Below, piece by piece: positions 52,901 through 61,965 of a stretch of DNA of 64,000 nucleotides (the stretch's first letter is position 1; every line of letters starts with the position of its first letter). The position numbers and the translations under genes are program-made. Source of the stretch: Schizochytrium sp. CCTCC M209059 (Eukaryota > Sar > Bigyra > Thraustochytrida > Thraustochytriidae); the NCBI GenBank assembly GCA_000818945.1, contig KN805379.1, positions 264,391 to 328,390 on the forward strand. Direction: 5' to 3'. The notes beneath the pieces were generated by a model, which saw only the letters and a program-made list of their open reading frames with translations, was not told the DNA's origin and ran no database searches.

Positions 52901-54041
52901 CGACTCGCCCCCGGGTCGTCTCGACGCCGAGGCCGGTCCTGCGCTGGAGTCGCTCGACCGCGAGCGCATGCAAGCCGTCTCAGACAAGGCCGATGAAATT
53001 GGCTACCCGACGGAAATCGTAAAGCGCATCAAGTACATTTTGGGCCGCCTCGAGTACCTCGATGTCGAGCTGGTCGAGTCGCTCGACGTGCTGGACTCGG
53101 TGCGCATGAAGGAAGCACTTGATGAGTGCCGGCTGTACAAGCACGAGAACGCGGAAGTGCATGAGATCGAGCGTCTCTTTGATCTTCCCGAGATTGAGTT
53201 TGTGCAAATGGAGCTCAAGGCCGCCAAGCGCCTGGGCGACAAGCCCCGCGAGCTTCACCGCCGCATTCGGCTCCGCGAGCTGCAAATCCTGGCGCGCCAC
53301 GATGAGCTTTCCAACTGGGCCGCCTCGGGTCATGTGCGTGAGGCCACGCATTATGCTAAGTCTGCCGGTATGTGCGGCCGTACGGCTGTGCTGCTCAGCA
53401 TGTTGCGATGGACCGAAAAGCCCATTCCGTGCCCGCTCACGCTCATGCCCGGCGAGGTGCCCGGCGTCGTCGACGACACCAAGGAAGTCAAGAAGATGAA
53501 GAAGATGTGCAAGGCTAACTTCGTCAACGTCATGAAGGCAATGGGTGACAAGAAGGCTGCGAAGCCAGACAAGTTTGTGCAAAAGGTGATTGACTTTGGT
53601 CTCGCGAACCCCGGTCTCCGCAACGAGGTTTTCGTCCAGATCATCAAGCAGCTCACCGAGAACCCGAACGAGTACTCTGTCGAAGCTGGCTACGAGCTTC
53701 TCAGCATCTGTGCCGCGGCATTTTTGCCGAGCGATGGATTCGCCGACTACCTCACCGTTTGGGTGATGGATCATCCTCCCCCCGACGGCAACTGGCATGC
53801 CATCACCTCGGGCATGCATCAGTTGCAATTCCGCGAGGAAGACGAAGCGTCGGGATCTGGGGCGCCATCGGGCGACCTTGCCGAGCTTCGAACTGAGCTG
53901 AGCAAGCTCCGCGAGGAAGGATCTCGTTTCTCAATTGCCATTGACGCCTTTACGGGTCCCACCGAGGCCATGCGCACCAAGGAGTTGAGTAAGCTCAAGG
54001 CTGCCAAGCTCAATGCAGCGATGGACCGCCCCTCGCTCTAA
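49959..54041 (+). CDS. unconventional myosin with N-terminal WW domain and C-terminal MyTH4
   Basis: The 1360-aa protein starts with a WW-like domain (about 31-65: GWVRRETHDGKPYYFNH, with the second signature Trp replaced by Phe in VQFEKP) and a myosin SH3-like segment. The motor domain contains P-loop GDSGAGKTES (245-254), switch I NFNSSRFG (from Asn 297), switch II DIFGFE (Asp 527) and the actin-binding/relay helix region (LKLIQSTEVRFIRCIKPNER). After the converter there is one weak IQ-like helix (VQGFIRGAIGRHYANQL), an alpha-helical tail, and a C-terminal MyTH4-like region from about residue 1148 (VQKVIDFGLANPGLRNEVFV, IIKQLTENPN). No FERM domain follows. All motor residues for ATPase are present, so it is probably an active actin motor; MyTH4 modules usually bind microtubules or membranes. 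Codon use is strongly GC-biased, suggesting high expression. Confidence 0.95.
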   Translation: MGFFSIRVSSKKPTAEQLEKLAASKGKLRKPTGWVRRETHDGKPYYFNHSAMSVDESVQFEKPDSLKTEEELARTSGEWVWAPHPTRIWQPAKVLKRNKDGSVLVQPYKGNQMTIPADGLMQPCRETGNRVQEVPLWPVNHTALDFLEDDVIQLDPVNEATILHNTEARYARDQIYTWVGAGRAVLLSLNPYKEIEGFDEANMSFHKSQENKPDKWIPPHVFAIANEAYDALIENNKDQSILISGDSGAGKTESTRHCLEFFAKQVGSEAVDHRVSEKLLYASPLLEAFGNAVTIRNFNSSRFGRWVEVTFSHESGQITGAKFTNFLLEKTRVIGHQERERSFHIFYQILQDADLVAELGLEKPKAYSYLNHSKASTGGPLAGIDDAAKFETVKEALESLEFSGDEQSSLFRILSGVLNLGNIAFKDVDDATSQVTGSEVTSAGEAWLAKAADALSLDADALRGMLTSRTLSTRGEEIKVSLDAAAAKDATNALAKDVYNRLFSFLVKSVNEAMAPPAESFKIGILDIFGFEILEKNSFEQLLINYCNEKLQQYFNAHTFDVEESFYRAEGVDYSFLKYVDNQEVLDLLEMKSKGILHMLDDEGALGAGSDQSWLGKVEKEYGDHPCFETDFRRKFESVLSFEIKHYADTVKYDASGFVSKNKDTLWADLYSGASASSDAVMTKMYPARTTRSSNTKPVAAQFRGHVNNLLKLIQSTEVRFIRCIKPNERMESGSFEATLVAQQLRYSGVFETIEIRQGGYPFRLTHKQFAFRYACINIGLKYPKFDGHSAWRNLCAEILNNFYDETVAQNAQLGNSMVLYRVEVHKLLEVARNLAIEVNLPRVQGFIRGAIGRHYANQLREAEDTLQAALDAGNDIALVRKGFSLVEDTKAWLEPNLSFLPAYPMQLYNKGRHLESRLVAFEELEAEMHEASDNKVAEKVDVALYKHLIELCEHADGDLADVVRTNAQQDLYEFCQELIHDSPPGRLDAEAGPALESLDRERMQAVSDKADEIGYPTEIVKRIKYILGRLEYLDVELVESLDVLDSVRMKEALDECRLYKHENAEVHEIERLFDLPEIEFVQMELKAAKRLGDKPRELHRRIRLRELQILARHDELSNWAASGHVREATHYAKSAGMCGRTAVLLSMLRWTEKPIPCPLTLMPGEVPGVVDDTKEVKKMKKMCKANFVNVMKAMGDKKAAKPDKFVQKVIDFGLANPGLRNEVFVQIIKQLTENPNEYSVEAGYELLSICAAAFLPSDGFADYLTVWVMDHPPPDGNWHAITSGMHQLQFREEDEASGSGAPSGDLAELRTELSKLREEGSRFSIAIDAFTGPTEAMRTKELSKLKAAKLNAAMDRPSL

Positions 54042-54284
54042 GATTACATCCCATTCGTTTTTACAAGTCGGTTTGTTGACCTGAATCGCCCGACCTTTGG
54101 TATTCGTTCTTCCTCCCTCTCCCTCTCCCTTTTTCGTTCTTTGGGCCCTTTTCATACAAATAAATGTTCTTTCTGTGTCTGTCTGCGCGGCGGTTTTCGT
54201 TGCTTCTCTCTGTGTATGTGTGTCTGGTCTGTGTGTGTATGATTTTCAATTTGCTTTCTTGGTTTGTCTTTCCTTTCTTCGTTA

Positions 54285-55799
54285 TTATGGAGCACCAGGA
54301 ATATTCAGCAAACCCTTGAGCTGTAGAAAACCCATGGCATTGCCGATGCCCGCACGGCGGGTTAGCTCATCGCTTTTGTTATCGCACAATGTCCACATGA
54401 ACTCGCCCAAGAGTCTGGACACCGTATTGGACGCTGGCGTATTCATACTCTTGATCACAAAGCTCAAGAGCGAGCCGGGCGGCACGTGCTCGCCGTCCAT
54501 TTTTTGCTTGCCATTCTTCTTGTTGGTTGGCTTTTGTGAACCCTCCGTCGCGCCTGCACTTCGCGCGGTGGATTCGCCAGGCTTGCTAGGATTTCCCTCG
54601 GGTAAAGTCGCCTCAATAGATGAATCCTGCGCGGAATTCTTGGAACCATCCGAGTTCTCCTTGTCTTCAGCCTCTGCTGCAGCCTTGGCAGCCTTGGCAG
54701 TGAGTTCATCTTGTTCAGAGAACAATAGAGTCTTCATTTGCATTTTGGCCGCGACGGAGTTGTTTGCTGCCTCGGAAAGCACGACCAAGGGCGGCGTGAG
54801 TCGGACTTCGTAGTCTGGCTTGCCCTGCACCAAGGTTGCGTGCAGCTCACGCTCGAGCAGCTCCAGAATGGGTGCCAGCGCGTTGTTTGCACTGAGAAAG
54901 TTCGCGTACTGCGGTGGCATGAATGTGAGTACGGTGACGACCTTGGCGCGGACCTCCATAGCCCAAGGGAGGTCAGCAGGAACGAGTAAGAGCTCGACCA
55001 GGACAACACCAAGTTGCGTCAGAAAATCGCGTTCGTGCTCTGACGGATCATCGCTACGCAAATCTTCTTGCTTCATTTGCGAAGCTAAGAGCATTTGCAA
55101 CGTGAGGATTTCAAGCACCAGATCCACGCGACCGCGGTCTTTCCCTGGGAACCGAGAGGGTGTCGTGCTGCGGACGCAATATGCCAGACATGCAACGGAT
55201 GCCCGCGCGTATGCGTTGATCATTTGCGTCAGCTTGGCACGACTCTCGTCGCTGCTGTTTTTTTCCGCACTAACGGCTTGGTTCTGAATGCACAAGTTCA
55301 TGACGCGGGTGCAGCGTTGCAGTTTGCCCGCAGACCCGGCGGCGCGAAAGAGCGCCAAGACACGCGCGCCGCCGTCAATCTCTTGAAAGGCCTTGTAGGC
55401 GGTCGGGTTCATATAGATGGAGTTTACGAGGCAAGTGACGCCCTCGACGCTGGACACGTGACCTACGCTCGCCTGGTTCTCGCCGGCACGCAAATATAGC
55501 TGGAGCGCTGGGCCCTGCGCAAATGCTTCGCTGCCCTTGATCCGCGTGCGCAGGTACAGTCTCGCAACGCGCAAGATCTTGAACAAGAGCTCTCTCTCCG
55601 CGCTTTCAAGCGTCGCCCCCTGCGCCTTGTCTAGCAGCCGCTGGCCTTCCGCCTGCACCTCTGCGCAGTCGGCGGCCACGGCCCCGGCGTCGCCCAGGTC
55701 CACGTCGCCGTCGAGCTCCGCCTCCGCGGTCTGCGTCCCGGGCCGCGCCTTCGACAGGGCCTCGAGCCTGGCGGCCGTGCGCTCCGCCCTGGCCTCCAT
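54285..55799 (-). CDS. RIC8: RIC8-family (synembryn) G-alpha chaperone/GEF
   Basis: The 504-aa armadillo-like protein has the RIC8 pattern: helical repeats (LLFKILRVARLYLRTRIKGS, VTCLVNSIYMNPTAYKAFQE, VVLVELLLVPADLPWAMEVR) and a C-terminal block GEFMWTLCDNKSDELTRRAG followed by IGNAMGFLQLKGLL, corresponding to the conserved end of RIC8 proteins. RIC8 folds and activates heterotrimeric G-alpha subunits at the plasma membrane. A charged, disordered segment (about 380-450, rich in Glu, Ser and Lys) interrupts the last repeats. It converges on the myosin gene with a 243-bp spacer. The start at 55799 is the first ATG in frame; identification relies on the C-terminal signature and overall fold. Confidence 0.83.
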   Translation of the reverse strand: MEARAERTAARLEALSKARPGTQTAEAELDGDVDLGDAGAVAADCAEVQAEGQRLLDKAQGATLESAERELLFKILRVARLYLRTRIKGSEAFAQGPALQLYLRAGENQASVGHVSSVEGVTCLVNSIYMNPTAYKAFQEIDGGARVLALFRAAGSAGKLQRCTRVMNLCIQNQAVSAEKNSSDESRAKLTQMINAYARASVACLAYCVRSTTPSRFPGKDRGRVDLVLEILTLQMLLASQMKQEDLRSDDPSEHERDFLTQLGVVLVELLLVPADLPWAMEVRAKVVTVLTFMPPQYANFLSANNALAPILELLERELHATLVQGKPDYEVRLTPPLVVLSEAANNSVAAKMQMKTLLFSEQDELTAKAAKAAAEAEDKENSDGSKNSAQDSSIEATLPEGNPSKPGESTARSAGATEGSQKPTNKKNGKQKMDGEHVPPGSLLSFVIKSMNTPASNTVSRLLGEFMWTLCDNKSDELTRRAGIGNAMGFLQLKGLLNIPGAP

Positions 55800-56289
55800 C
55801 CTCGCGCGCGGCGCCCTCCTCCTCCTCCTCCTCCTCCTCCTCCTCGCGCGCGCTCCTCTCGCCGGCCGCGCGAACGTTGTTCGGGTTTGCTGCTGCTGCC
55901 CGAGCTCGCTTTTCCATGCGTTGTAGATCCTTCCTCTCCTCTCTATCCCCTTCCCGTCTTACTGTTGGTTCGTCCTTCCTTCATAGTAGAGTATATAAAC
56001 CCGGGTACTATACTCCCTCTCTCTCTCTCTCCCCGTGTGTTCGACTCCGTCGCGCCGTTGAAGCTGCAGTGTGTCCCAGCGGCATTCTGCACTGAGGCCG
56101 CGGCGGCGCAAGTGCGGCAAACGGCGGCGCAAGTGCGGCAAACGGCGGCGCAAGGGCGGCAAACCCGCGAGGAGATGGGTGCGAGGAGGCTCTGGCAGCA
56201 GAGCTCGTTCGTGCAGCGGCGGCGGCGGCGGCGGCGGCGGCGAGCGGGCGTCCGCGCACGCAGCGGCGGGAGCGCGGCGCGGGAGCGCG
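55800..56289. promoter_or_regulatory. divergent upstream region of RIC8 and the OSCA/TMEM63 channel gene
   Basis: About 490 bp between two ATGs with CTCCTC repeats (55817-55845), a GCGGCAAACGGCGGCGCAAG tandem repeat (about 56106-56165) and a CGG run (56215-56245). The TATATAAA sequence at about 55992-55999 is a plausible TATA-like element for the plus-strand gene. Confidence 0.5.
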
Positions 56290-59200
56290 ATGGTGGACCT
56301 GGCGGCGGCGGCGGAGGCGGCGGCCAACACGGGCACGCCGCCGCCGACGATGACGCCGCCCGACAAGTCGCAGGTGGAGGAGTCCCTGCTCCTGTACGGC
56401 GGGCTCGTGGCCCTGTCGCTGGCGCTGTACTCGGTGCTACGGAGACGCTGCTCGCGCGTCATGATACCCGCGGCGAAGCACGGCGACGTACCTGCGTCGC
56501 GAGAGCTCGACACCTACCTGCTGGCCGACGGCGCCCATGGCGAGAGGCCGCGCAACAACAGTGGCGAGGTCTCCACGCCCCCGCTGCGCCCCAGCGAGGT
56601 GCGCGGACACGGTCGCGGCCGCGGCCGCGAGCGCGATCGGCACGACTCCCGCGATGAAAGCACATGCGGATGCTGCAGCTGGTTTACGAGGTGCAAGGCG
56701 TGCGGGTGTTCTGGGAGCCTCGCCTCGCTCGACATGTCGTGGTCCTGGAAGGCTCTTGCGCTGCGCGAGCGAGATCTTGTGCGAATCGCAGGGCTTGACG
56801 CCTACATCTTTTTGCGCGTGGTGCGTTTCTGCTGGGCAGTCATGACCGGATATGCGGTGGTAGCTCTTGTCTTTCTCATTCCCGTTTACCTTGGGCAGCC
56901 AATGCCCGCACGTTGCAAATCGGTGTGCGAGTCCCAGGCCTCGTCTCACCACAGCGTCACGGCAGACCCGGATGACCCGTGGGATGCGGCAAGCTGTATT
57001 TGTAGCGACATTGATCGGGCCAGCATGGCCAACATCGCCGCTGGATCGAGCGCGCTGTGGACGCCAGTCCTTGTCATGTACATCTTTACCATGTCGACAC
57101 TTTGGGCCACGAGTGTAGAGTATCGCGCCATGGTCAGGATCAAGCGGCGCTACTGGAGTTCTGCGCCTCCAGAGGCGTACTCCGTTCTCGTCGAACATCT
57201 TCCTCCACGTCTTTGCGACCGGTCGGGTCGACTTCTCTACGAGTACTTTGATCGTGTCTTTCCAGACCGCGTCTTCGCAGTGAGCATGGTCGACACAGGC
57301 ACTGACTTGAGCCGTCGTCTTCGAGGTATCGGCGTGCAACGGAACAAAGCCCTTTGGAAGCTCGAGCACGCCACGGTGGACTACTACCGGGCGCAAGAGC
57401 ACGTCTTGGCGCCGCAACAGGGGTGCTGCGGGGGTTCTTGCTGCACGAATACGAGCTCTTCTGAAGGGTCAGCAACCAGCAAGGCGCTCAAATGCTGGCA
57501 CTGCCTGATGTACTGCGTAACGTGCGGGAAGCTCCCGTATCCTGATGCCTCGCAAGTTCGCCAGATGCGCTCGCACGTGGAAAATCTCGAGGAGTCCTTG
57601 GAGGATCTGAATGCAGAGTTTGCAATCGCACGCAATGAATATCAGCAGTTGTGCAATACGGTGGGCAAGTTTTCGGCGACGAACGGGGCCCGAAAAATTG
57701 ACTCTTTTAAGTCGTTTGGATCTTTGACGGACAGCCTGGACGAATCGTTTTCGGTACTCGAGCGTGGCCAGACTGGTGGCGCCTCGGTGGCTGAGCCGCC
57801 ACCGAGCCCCTCGCGGCCAGACAAAAGCAAGTTCTCTCCTTCGGGGGCTGCCGTCGATGAACAGTCAAGTGGCGGGGACGACGGTGCGGCGACGCGACTG
57901 CTTCCGCGTGATGAAGATGCTTTTTTTTCAAGCGCCTTTGTGACCTTTCGCACGCTCAAGGCAAGCACGGTTGCGTCGCAAACGCAGATCGACGATAAGT
58001 CGGACATGCGCGTGGTGCCTGCTCCCGAGCCTCTTGATGTGGCATGGGACAACCTCGGCATGACAACGCACGAACGAGTGGTGCGTCGTGCTGTGACCAA
58101 GACAGTCTTTTATCTTCTGGTCGTCTTTTGGGGTGTACTCACGTCTGTGGTAGGAGCAAGTACGTCAACGCCTGCGCTTGCGCGGCAGATCCCGGCCATC
58201 AAGAGTTTGCTGGAAAAGTATCCAAACTTAGCTGGGTACATGGACATGTTTGCGCCTCTGGTTCTGGTGTCCTTGGTTGGTGTGGTGAACCCGCTGATGA
58301 GTCTTTTGGCGCGCTTTGAGGGCAGGATCTCAGAAAGCGCAGCGGACAAGCGTGCAATGGAAAGATACTTTATCTTTCTCGTAGTCCAGGTCTTTCTGTT
58401 TTATAGTATTGCAGGAACAGTCTTCAAGACGCTGGTTGAGATTTTGCAGCAACCAAGCCGAATTGTGAGCACGCTGGGGTCGAGCCTGCCGCGCAACGCT
58501 GCATTTTACTTGCAGTTTGTGGTGGTGAAGCTGTTTTGGATGCTATGTTTTGAGCTCCTCCGCGTGGCAGATGTGATTCTGGCGCTTTTGCGGCGATTGG
58601 TGGCAGGCCTGCCTCGCACAGAGCGCGAACGTATTTCTCTCTTTTGCGGATGTTTTGAGTTAACGTATCCGGGGCCATTAAGCATTCCGTCGACGCTCTC
58701 GCAGGTCCTGCTCGTGTACTTCATCTCGATCGTGTACGCGGTCATTCAGCCGCTCATTGTGCTTGTAGCCTTTTGCTTCTTTGCACTGGCCAACGTGTGC
58801 TACTCTACGATCTTGACAAGCGCCACCAAGCAAATGTACGATAGCGGAGGTCGATTTTGGTGGAATTCAGCGTATCGCTGCATTGTCGGCGGCCTCGTCA
58901 CTGCCCAGCTTACGCTCATGGGTGTGATGGTCATCAAAGGGTCGATTGGCATGGCGATTCCTCTTTGGTTTTTGGTGTTTGGAACGATCTTTGTGGCTTA
59001 CAAATTAGAGGCCCGCTACGCAACGCTGGTGTCGACACTGCCAATGCATCTGGCAGCGGAGCTCGATGAGATCGCGTCAGAAAACACAGTAGAGATCCGA
59101 CCTGCGTTGTGGCAGTACGGTTCCAAGACGTTTCCTGGAACTGAGGGTCCCGAGGCGTTCTACAACATCTTGCGACCCTCTTCGGCACGTTCCCAAGCCG

Positions 59201-59322
59201 CCAGTGCCCCGGCGCAGCACGTGTACTGCTTTGACCACCCCGTGTTGCAGGAGCAAACAAGGGTGAAGCCCTTTGAGCTCCGTCGCGCCCCCTCGTCTCG
59301 CTACGGCACACTTACCCCATAG
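56290..59322 (+). CDS. OSCA/TMEM63-family cation channel (DUF221/RSN1)
   Basis: The 1010-aa membrane protein has an N-terminal helix (LLLYGGLVALSLALYSVLRR), two more helices around 175-330, and a cytosolic domain (AYSVLVEHLPPRLCDRSGRL, YEYFDRVFPDRVFAVSMVDT) with a coiled coil. The OSCA signature PEPLDVAWDNLGMTTHERVV is followed by a C-terminal bundle of hydrophobic helices (FYLLVVFWGVLTSVVGAS onward). Members form calcium-permeable, mechanically or osmotically gated channels. Unlike plant OSCA it has an extended Ser/Pro-rich insertion (about 520-600) inside the cytosolic domain and a Cys-rich patch (CGCCSWFTRCKACGCSG type) before helix 2. The ATG at 56290 follows GC-rich repeats. It converges on the TPR-Aha1N gene. 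Confidence 0.9.
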   Translation: MVDLAAAAEAAANTGTPPPTMTPPDKSQVEESLLLYGGLVALSLALYSVLRRRCSRVMIPAAKHGDVPASRELDTYLLADGAHGERPRNNSGEVSTPPLRPSEVRGHGRGRGRERDRHDSRDESTCGCCSWFTRCKACGCSGSLASLDMSWSWKALALRERDLVRIAGLDAYIFLRVVRFCWAVMTGYAVVALVFLIPVYLGQPMPARCKSVCESQASSHHSVTADPDDPWDAASCICSDIDRASMANIAAGSSALWTPVLVMYIFTMSTLWATSVEYRAMVRIKRRYWSSAPPEAYSVLVEHLPPRLCDRSGRLLYEYFDRVFPDRVFAVSMVDTGTDLSRRLRGIGVQRNKALWKLEHATVDYYRAQEHVLAPQQGCCGGSCCTNTSSSEGSATSKALKCWHCLMYCVTCGKLPYPDASQVRQMRSHVENLEESLEDLNAEFAIARNEYQQLCNTVGKFSATNGARKIDSFKSFGSLTDSLDESFSVLERGQTGGASVAEPPPSPSRPDKSKFSPSGAAVDEQSSGGDDGAATRLLPRDEDAFFSSAFVTFRTLKASTVASQTQIDDKSDMRVVPAPEPLDVAWDNLGMTTHERVVRRAVTKTVFYLLVVFWGVLTSVVGASTSTPALARQIPAIKSLLEKYPNLAGYMDMFAPLVLVSLVGVVNPLMSLLARFEGRISESAADKRAMERYFIFLVVQVFLFYSIAGTVFKTLVEILQQPSRIVSTLGSSLPRNAAFYLQFVVVKLFWMLCFELLRVADVILALLRRLVAGLPRTERERISLFCGCFELTYPGPLSIPSTLSQVLLVYFISIVYAVIQPLIVLVAFCFFALANVCYSTILTSATKQMYDSGGRFWWNSAYRCIVGGLVTAQLTLMGVMVIKGSIGMAIPLWFLVFGTIFVAYKLEARYATLVSTLPMHLAAELDEIASENTVEIRPALWQYGSKTFPGTEGPEAFYNILRPSSARSQAASAPAQHVYCFDHPVLQEQTRVKPFELRRAPSSRYGTLTP

Positions 59323-59599
59323 GAATCGAGGCGAATCAAATGAAAATGTAGCAGTGCAGCGAAGCACGCGATACAAACAGTCTTGTTTCAAGTAACTTTT
59401 TTTTTAAAATTTAAAAGTACCAATGTTTTTTCGCTTTCAATCTTTCTTCTCTGACTTCTTGATTGTTCAAATGGCTTCCGCTTTCATTTCACTCTACGTC
59501 TTCTTGCTCCTGTTGTTTTCCTTCATTCTTGCGCAGCGTGAAGAAACAAGCATCCTCTTTCTTTCTTTCTATCTTTCTTTCTTTTTCCTACTACTGGTT

Positions 59600-60898
59600 T
59601 TATTGAATTTTTCGGAACTCGACTGCCCATTTGTTGAGAGCCTCGTTGACCTTGGCAAGAAGACCAGACTTGGTCTCCATGAGCGTCTTGGAGATCACCT
59701 CCTGATTAGCACCGGCCTTTTCGCGGTTGCTCCAGCGAAGCTCGGCCTCGACGACGCCATCGGAAGGATCGCCAGACACTTCGTCGGCCGATACATCTGG
59801 GAGAAAAATCGTGCCCGAGACGGTCTTGCCGAGGCAGGCAACAGACCAGGCAACATCCAGACTGTAGTCAAACATGTGGCGCTTTTTGCCACGCGTAAAT
59901 GTGATGGAAGCATCACCATCAATATTTTTCAGGTCAGTCACCTTGAGGGTTCCGGACTCAGCGTCACCGTCGCTATCGACCAGCTGCACGGGGCACGAGA
60001 GACCCTCAAGGTACTCTTTGAGCTTTGGCTCGGCCCATTTGGACATGGGACGTTCCTCGAATGTACCACCGTGGTTCCAAGCAGATGCACCTTTGCTTGC
60101 AAGCTCTTGTTCCTTGGCCAGGATCGCCTCGGCCTCTTCGCTGACCTGCTTGGGTTTGTTGTCCTTGAGCATTTCCTTTTCTTCTTCGGTGAGCTCGCGG
60201 TTGAAAAAGGTAGTCTTGCGGCCGTCCGGCAATGTGCGGTATCCGCGGAGGCTGAGATCGATCTCCCCATCCTTTTCTGAGGACGAGGACTTTTTCTTGG
60301 CAGCGGCGGCCCCGGAGGCTTGGTCCTTGGAGACGTCGATGATGCGCTTGGAGACGACCTTGTCCTTGGCAAGCTCTGCTCGCTCCTTGGCCTTTTGCTC
60401 TGCCTCGGCGGCCTCGCGCTTCTTCTTTTGCTCGAGCTTTTGGCGGCGCTCGGGCATCGCCTTAATTTCCTGTTGCGCAGCCTTGTTGTCGGGCTCGAGC
60501 TCGAGGATCTTTTCAAAGCGTTTCTGTGCCTCGTCGAGCTTTTCGAGACCGACCTCGGCCTTACCGGCGCGGAACCAAGCCTTGGTCCACGAAGCGTCAA
60601 GCTCAATGGCGGCCTCGGCATCCTCAAGGGCGTCCTTGAAGCGTCCCATCATGAGGCGTGCCATGGCACGGTTGCCAAAGAGCGCCGGAATTTTGGAGTC
60701 ATGCTCAATGGCCTTGCTGTACAGGACGTCGGCCTCGGGGAGTGACTTTGCCGAGAACGCAGCATTACCGCGGCGCTTGAGCTCGTCGACGAGCCTTTGC
60801 CGGGCCTCGTCCGAGTCTGGCGCCGCGTTCAGGACGTCGTTGTGTTGGTTGCTCGCGTAGAAGGCCGCCGCGCCGTTGTTGGGCCCGCTTTCGCCCAT
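59600..60898 (-). CDS. TPR - Aha1 N-domain fusion co-chaperone
   Basis: From ATG 60898 (MGESGPNNGAAAFYASNQHN) the protein has 432 aa. Residues about 35-155 form three TPR motifs (RGNAAFSAKSLPEADVLYSK, ALFGNRAMARLMMGRFKDAL, AWFRAGKAEVGLEKLDEAQK) of the type that binds Hsp70/Hsp90 C-termini. A charged Lys/Glu helix and a conserved-looking linker (LRGYRTLPDGRKTTFFNREL) follow. The C-terminal part (about 275-430: WNHGGTFEERPMSKWAEPKL, GDASITFTRGKKRHMFDYSL) matches the N-terminal domain of Aha1, which activates the Hsp90 ATPase. The Aha1 C-terminal domain is absent. The fusion predicts a protein that tethers through TPR and stimulates Hsp90. The frame is open 12 codons upstream from a TTG, so the first ATG is used. 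Confidence 0.9.
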   Translation of the reverse strand: MGESGPNNGAAAFYASNQHNDVLNAAPDSDEARQRLVDELKRRGNAAFSAKSLPEADVLYSKAIEHDSKIPALFGNRAMARLMMGRFKDALEDAEAAIELDASWTKAWFRAGKAEVGLEKLDEAQKRFEKILELEPDNKAAQQEIKAMPERRQKLEQKKKREAAEAEQKAKERAELAKDKVVSKRIIDVSKDQASGAAAAKKKSSSSEKDGEIDLSLRGYRTLPDGRKTTFFNRELTEEEKEMLKDNKPKQVSEEAEAILAKEQELASKGASAWNHGGTFEERPMSKWAEPKLKEYLEGLSCPVQLVDSDGDAESGTLKVTDLKNIDGDASITFTRGKKRHMFDYSLDVAWSVACLGKTVSGTIFLPDVSADEVSGDPSDGVVEAELRWSNREKAGANQEVISKTLMETKSGLLAKVNEALNKWAVEFRKIQ

Positions 60899-60957
60899 GC
60901 TTCCTTCGCTCTCACTCGCTCGCGAGCACGGCAAGCTTTTCGCGCCGGCCGCCCGCT

Positions 60958-61015
<58 letters not shown>

Positions 61016-61965
61016 CGCTCGCGCGCCGTCTGTCCTGGCCGTAGCTGTGCGCGCCGGAGACAGAACAGAAGAGAAGAGGTCTGCTTGCCCGCGCCGCCCC
61101 GCCCTCGACCCAGTCCTCTATCTCTCTCCCTCTATCTCCCTTCGAGTCTGAGCGGCACGTTTTCGCGAAAATCTGCGCGCCGTGCACACCCACGTCCCCG
61201 CGAGGACCAGGTGCGCACCGGCGCTCTTGCTCTTGCCGCGTTGCGCAGTCTCCCAATCGGGTTGTGCAGTCTCCAAGCGGGTTGCGCGGTCCGCCGGAAG
61301 GCGGCTGGCTGCGAGGCAGGCTCGGGCGCGGGGTGCGAGCAAGCGAGCAAGCAAGCAAGCAAGCCACGAACTCCGCGCGCGCCGGCTGGTCCTCGACGCG
61401 CCTGAGTCCCGCGCCGCGCACGCCTTCGCGCTCGCAGCGGGCCCGCCGAGGTCCCCGCCCCGCCCACGTCAGGCTCGACGCCAGGCTCGGCGCAGGCTGG
61501 GGTCGCGGCGGCTGCAGAAGTGGTGGCGGAACCGACTACGAGGGCGACCACGAGGACGACCCGCTCGCGCTCGTAGAGAGGCCAGAGGCGGGGTTCGCTC
61601 GCCAGCGCGTACGTGCGGAGAACTTGCGGAGAGGAGAGGAGAGGTCGCGGGATCTGTAGAGCGAGCGTGTTGGACGCGGCAGAGAAACGTGCGGCTTGGC
61701 AGCGCAGCTTCGCTTAGTGGAGTGCTATTTTTATTTTATTTTTCCTTTGGGGTTGTAGAACGCTTTCTTCGACTCGAGTCCCCTCGTCTGCGTCTTTGCT
61801 GGCGCAAAGAGGCGCTACGCTTGCAAGACCTTTGACTGACGTGAACGTACGACGCCAGGTGTGGATATCCGACCGCCTGTCGTTCACGCGAAGCTCGCGC
61901 AGATTGTGAATAGTAGCGCGGCAGTCCGTTGGGAAAAAAAGTAAGGGACAGATAAGGAAAGAAAG
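60899..61965. promoter_or_regulatory. divergent upstream region of the co-chaperone and NF-YC genes
   Basis: About 1.07 kb with a CGTT microsatellite (60958-61012), a GCAA array (about 61340-61362) and very GC-rich sequence at 61400-61600. The segment before NF-YC is AT-richer. Open frames here are low-complexity. No gene is supported. Confidence 0.5.
60958..61012. repeat. (CGTT)n microsatellite
   Basis: About thirteen CGTT units directly visible, about 60 bp upstream of the co-chaperone ATG (on the minus strand). Confidence 0.95.

Noticed and set aside
50784..52973. 729-codon minus-strand open frame inside the myosin gene
   Set aside because: Shadow of the strongly codon-biased motor domain; composition is Val/Leu/Arg-rich without any domain signature.
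60899..61835. Open frames over the CGTT and GCAA arrays
   Set aside because: They translate to simple FVRS/ASKQ-type repeats and lie in the divergent upstream region.
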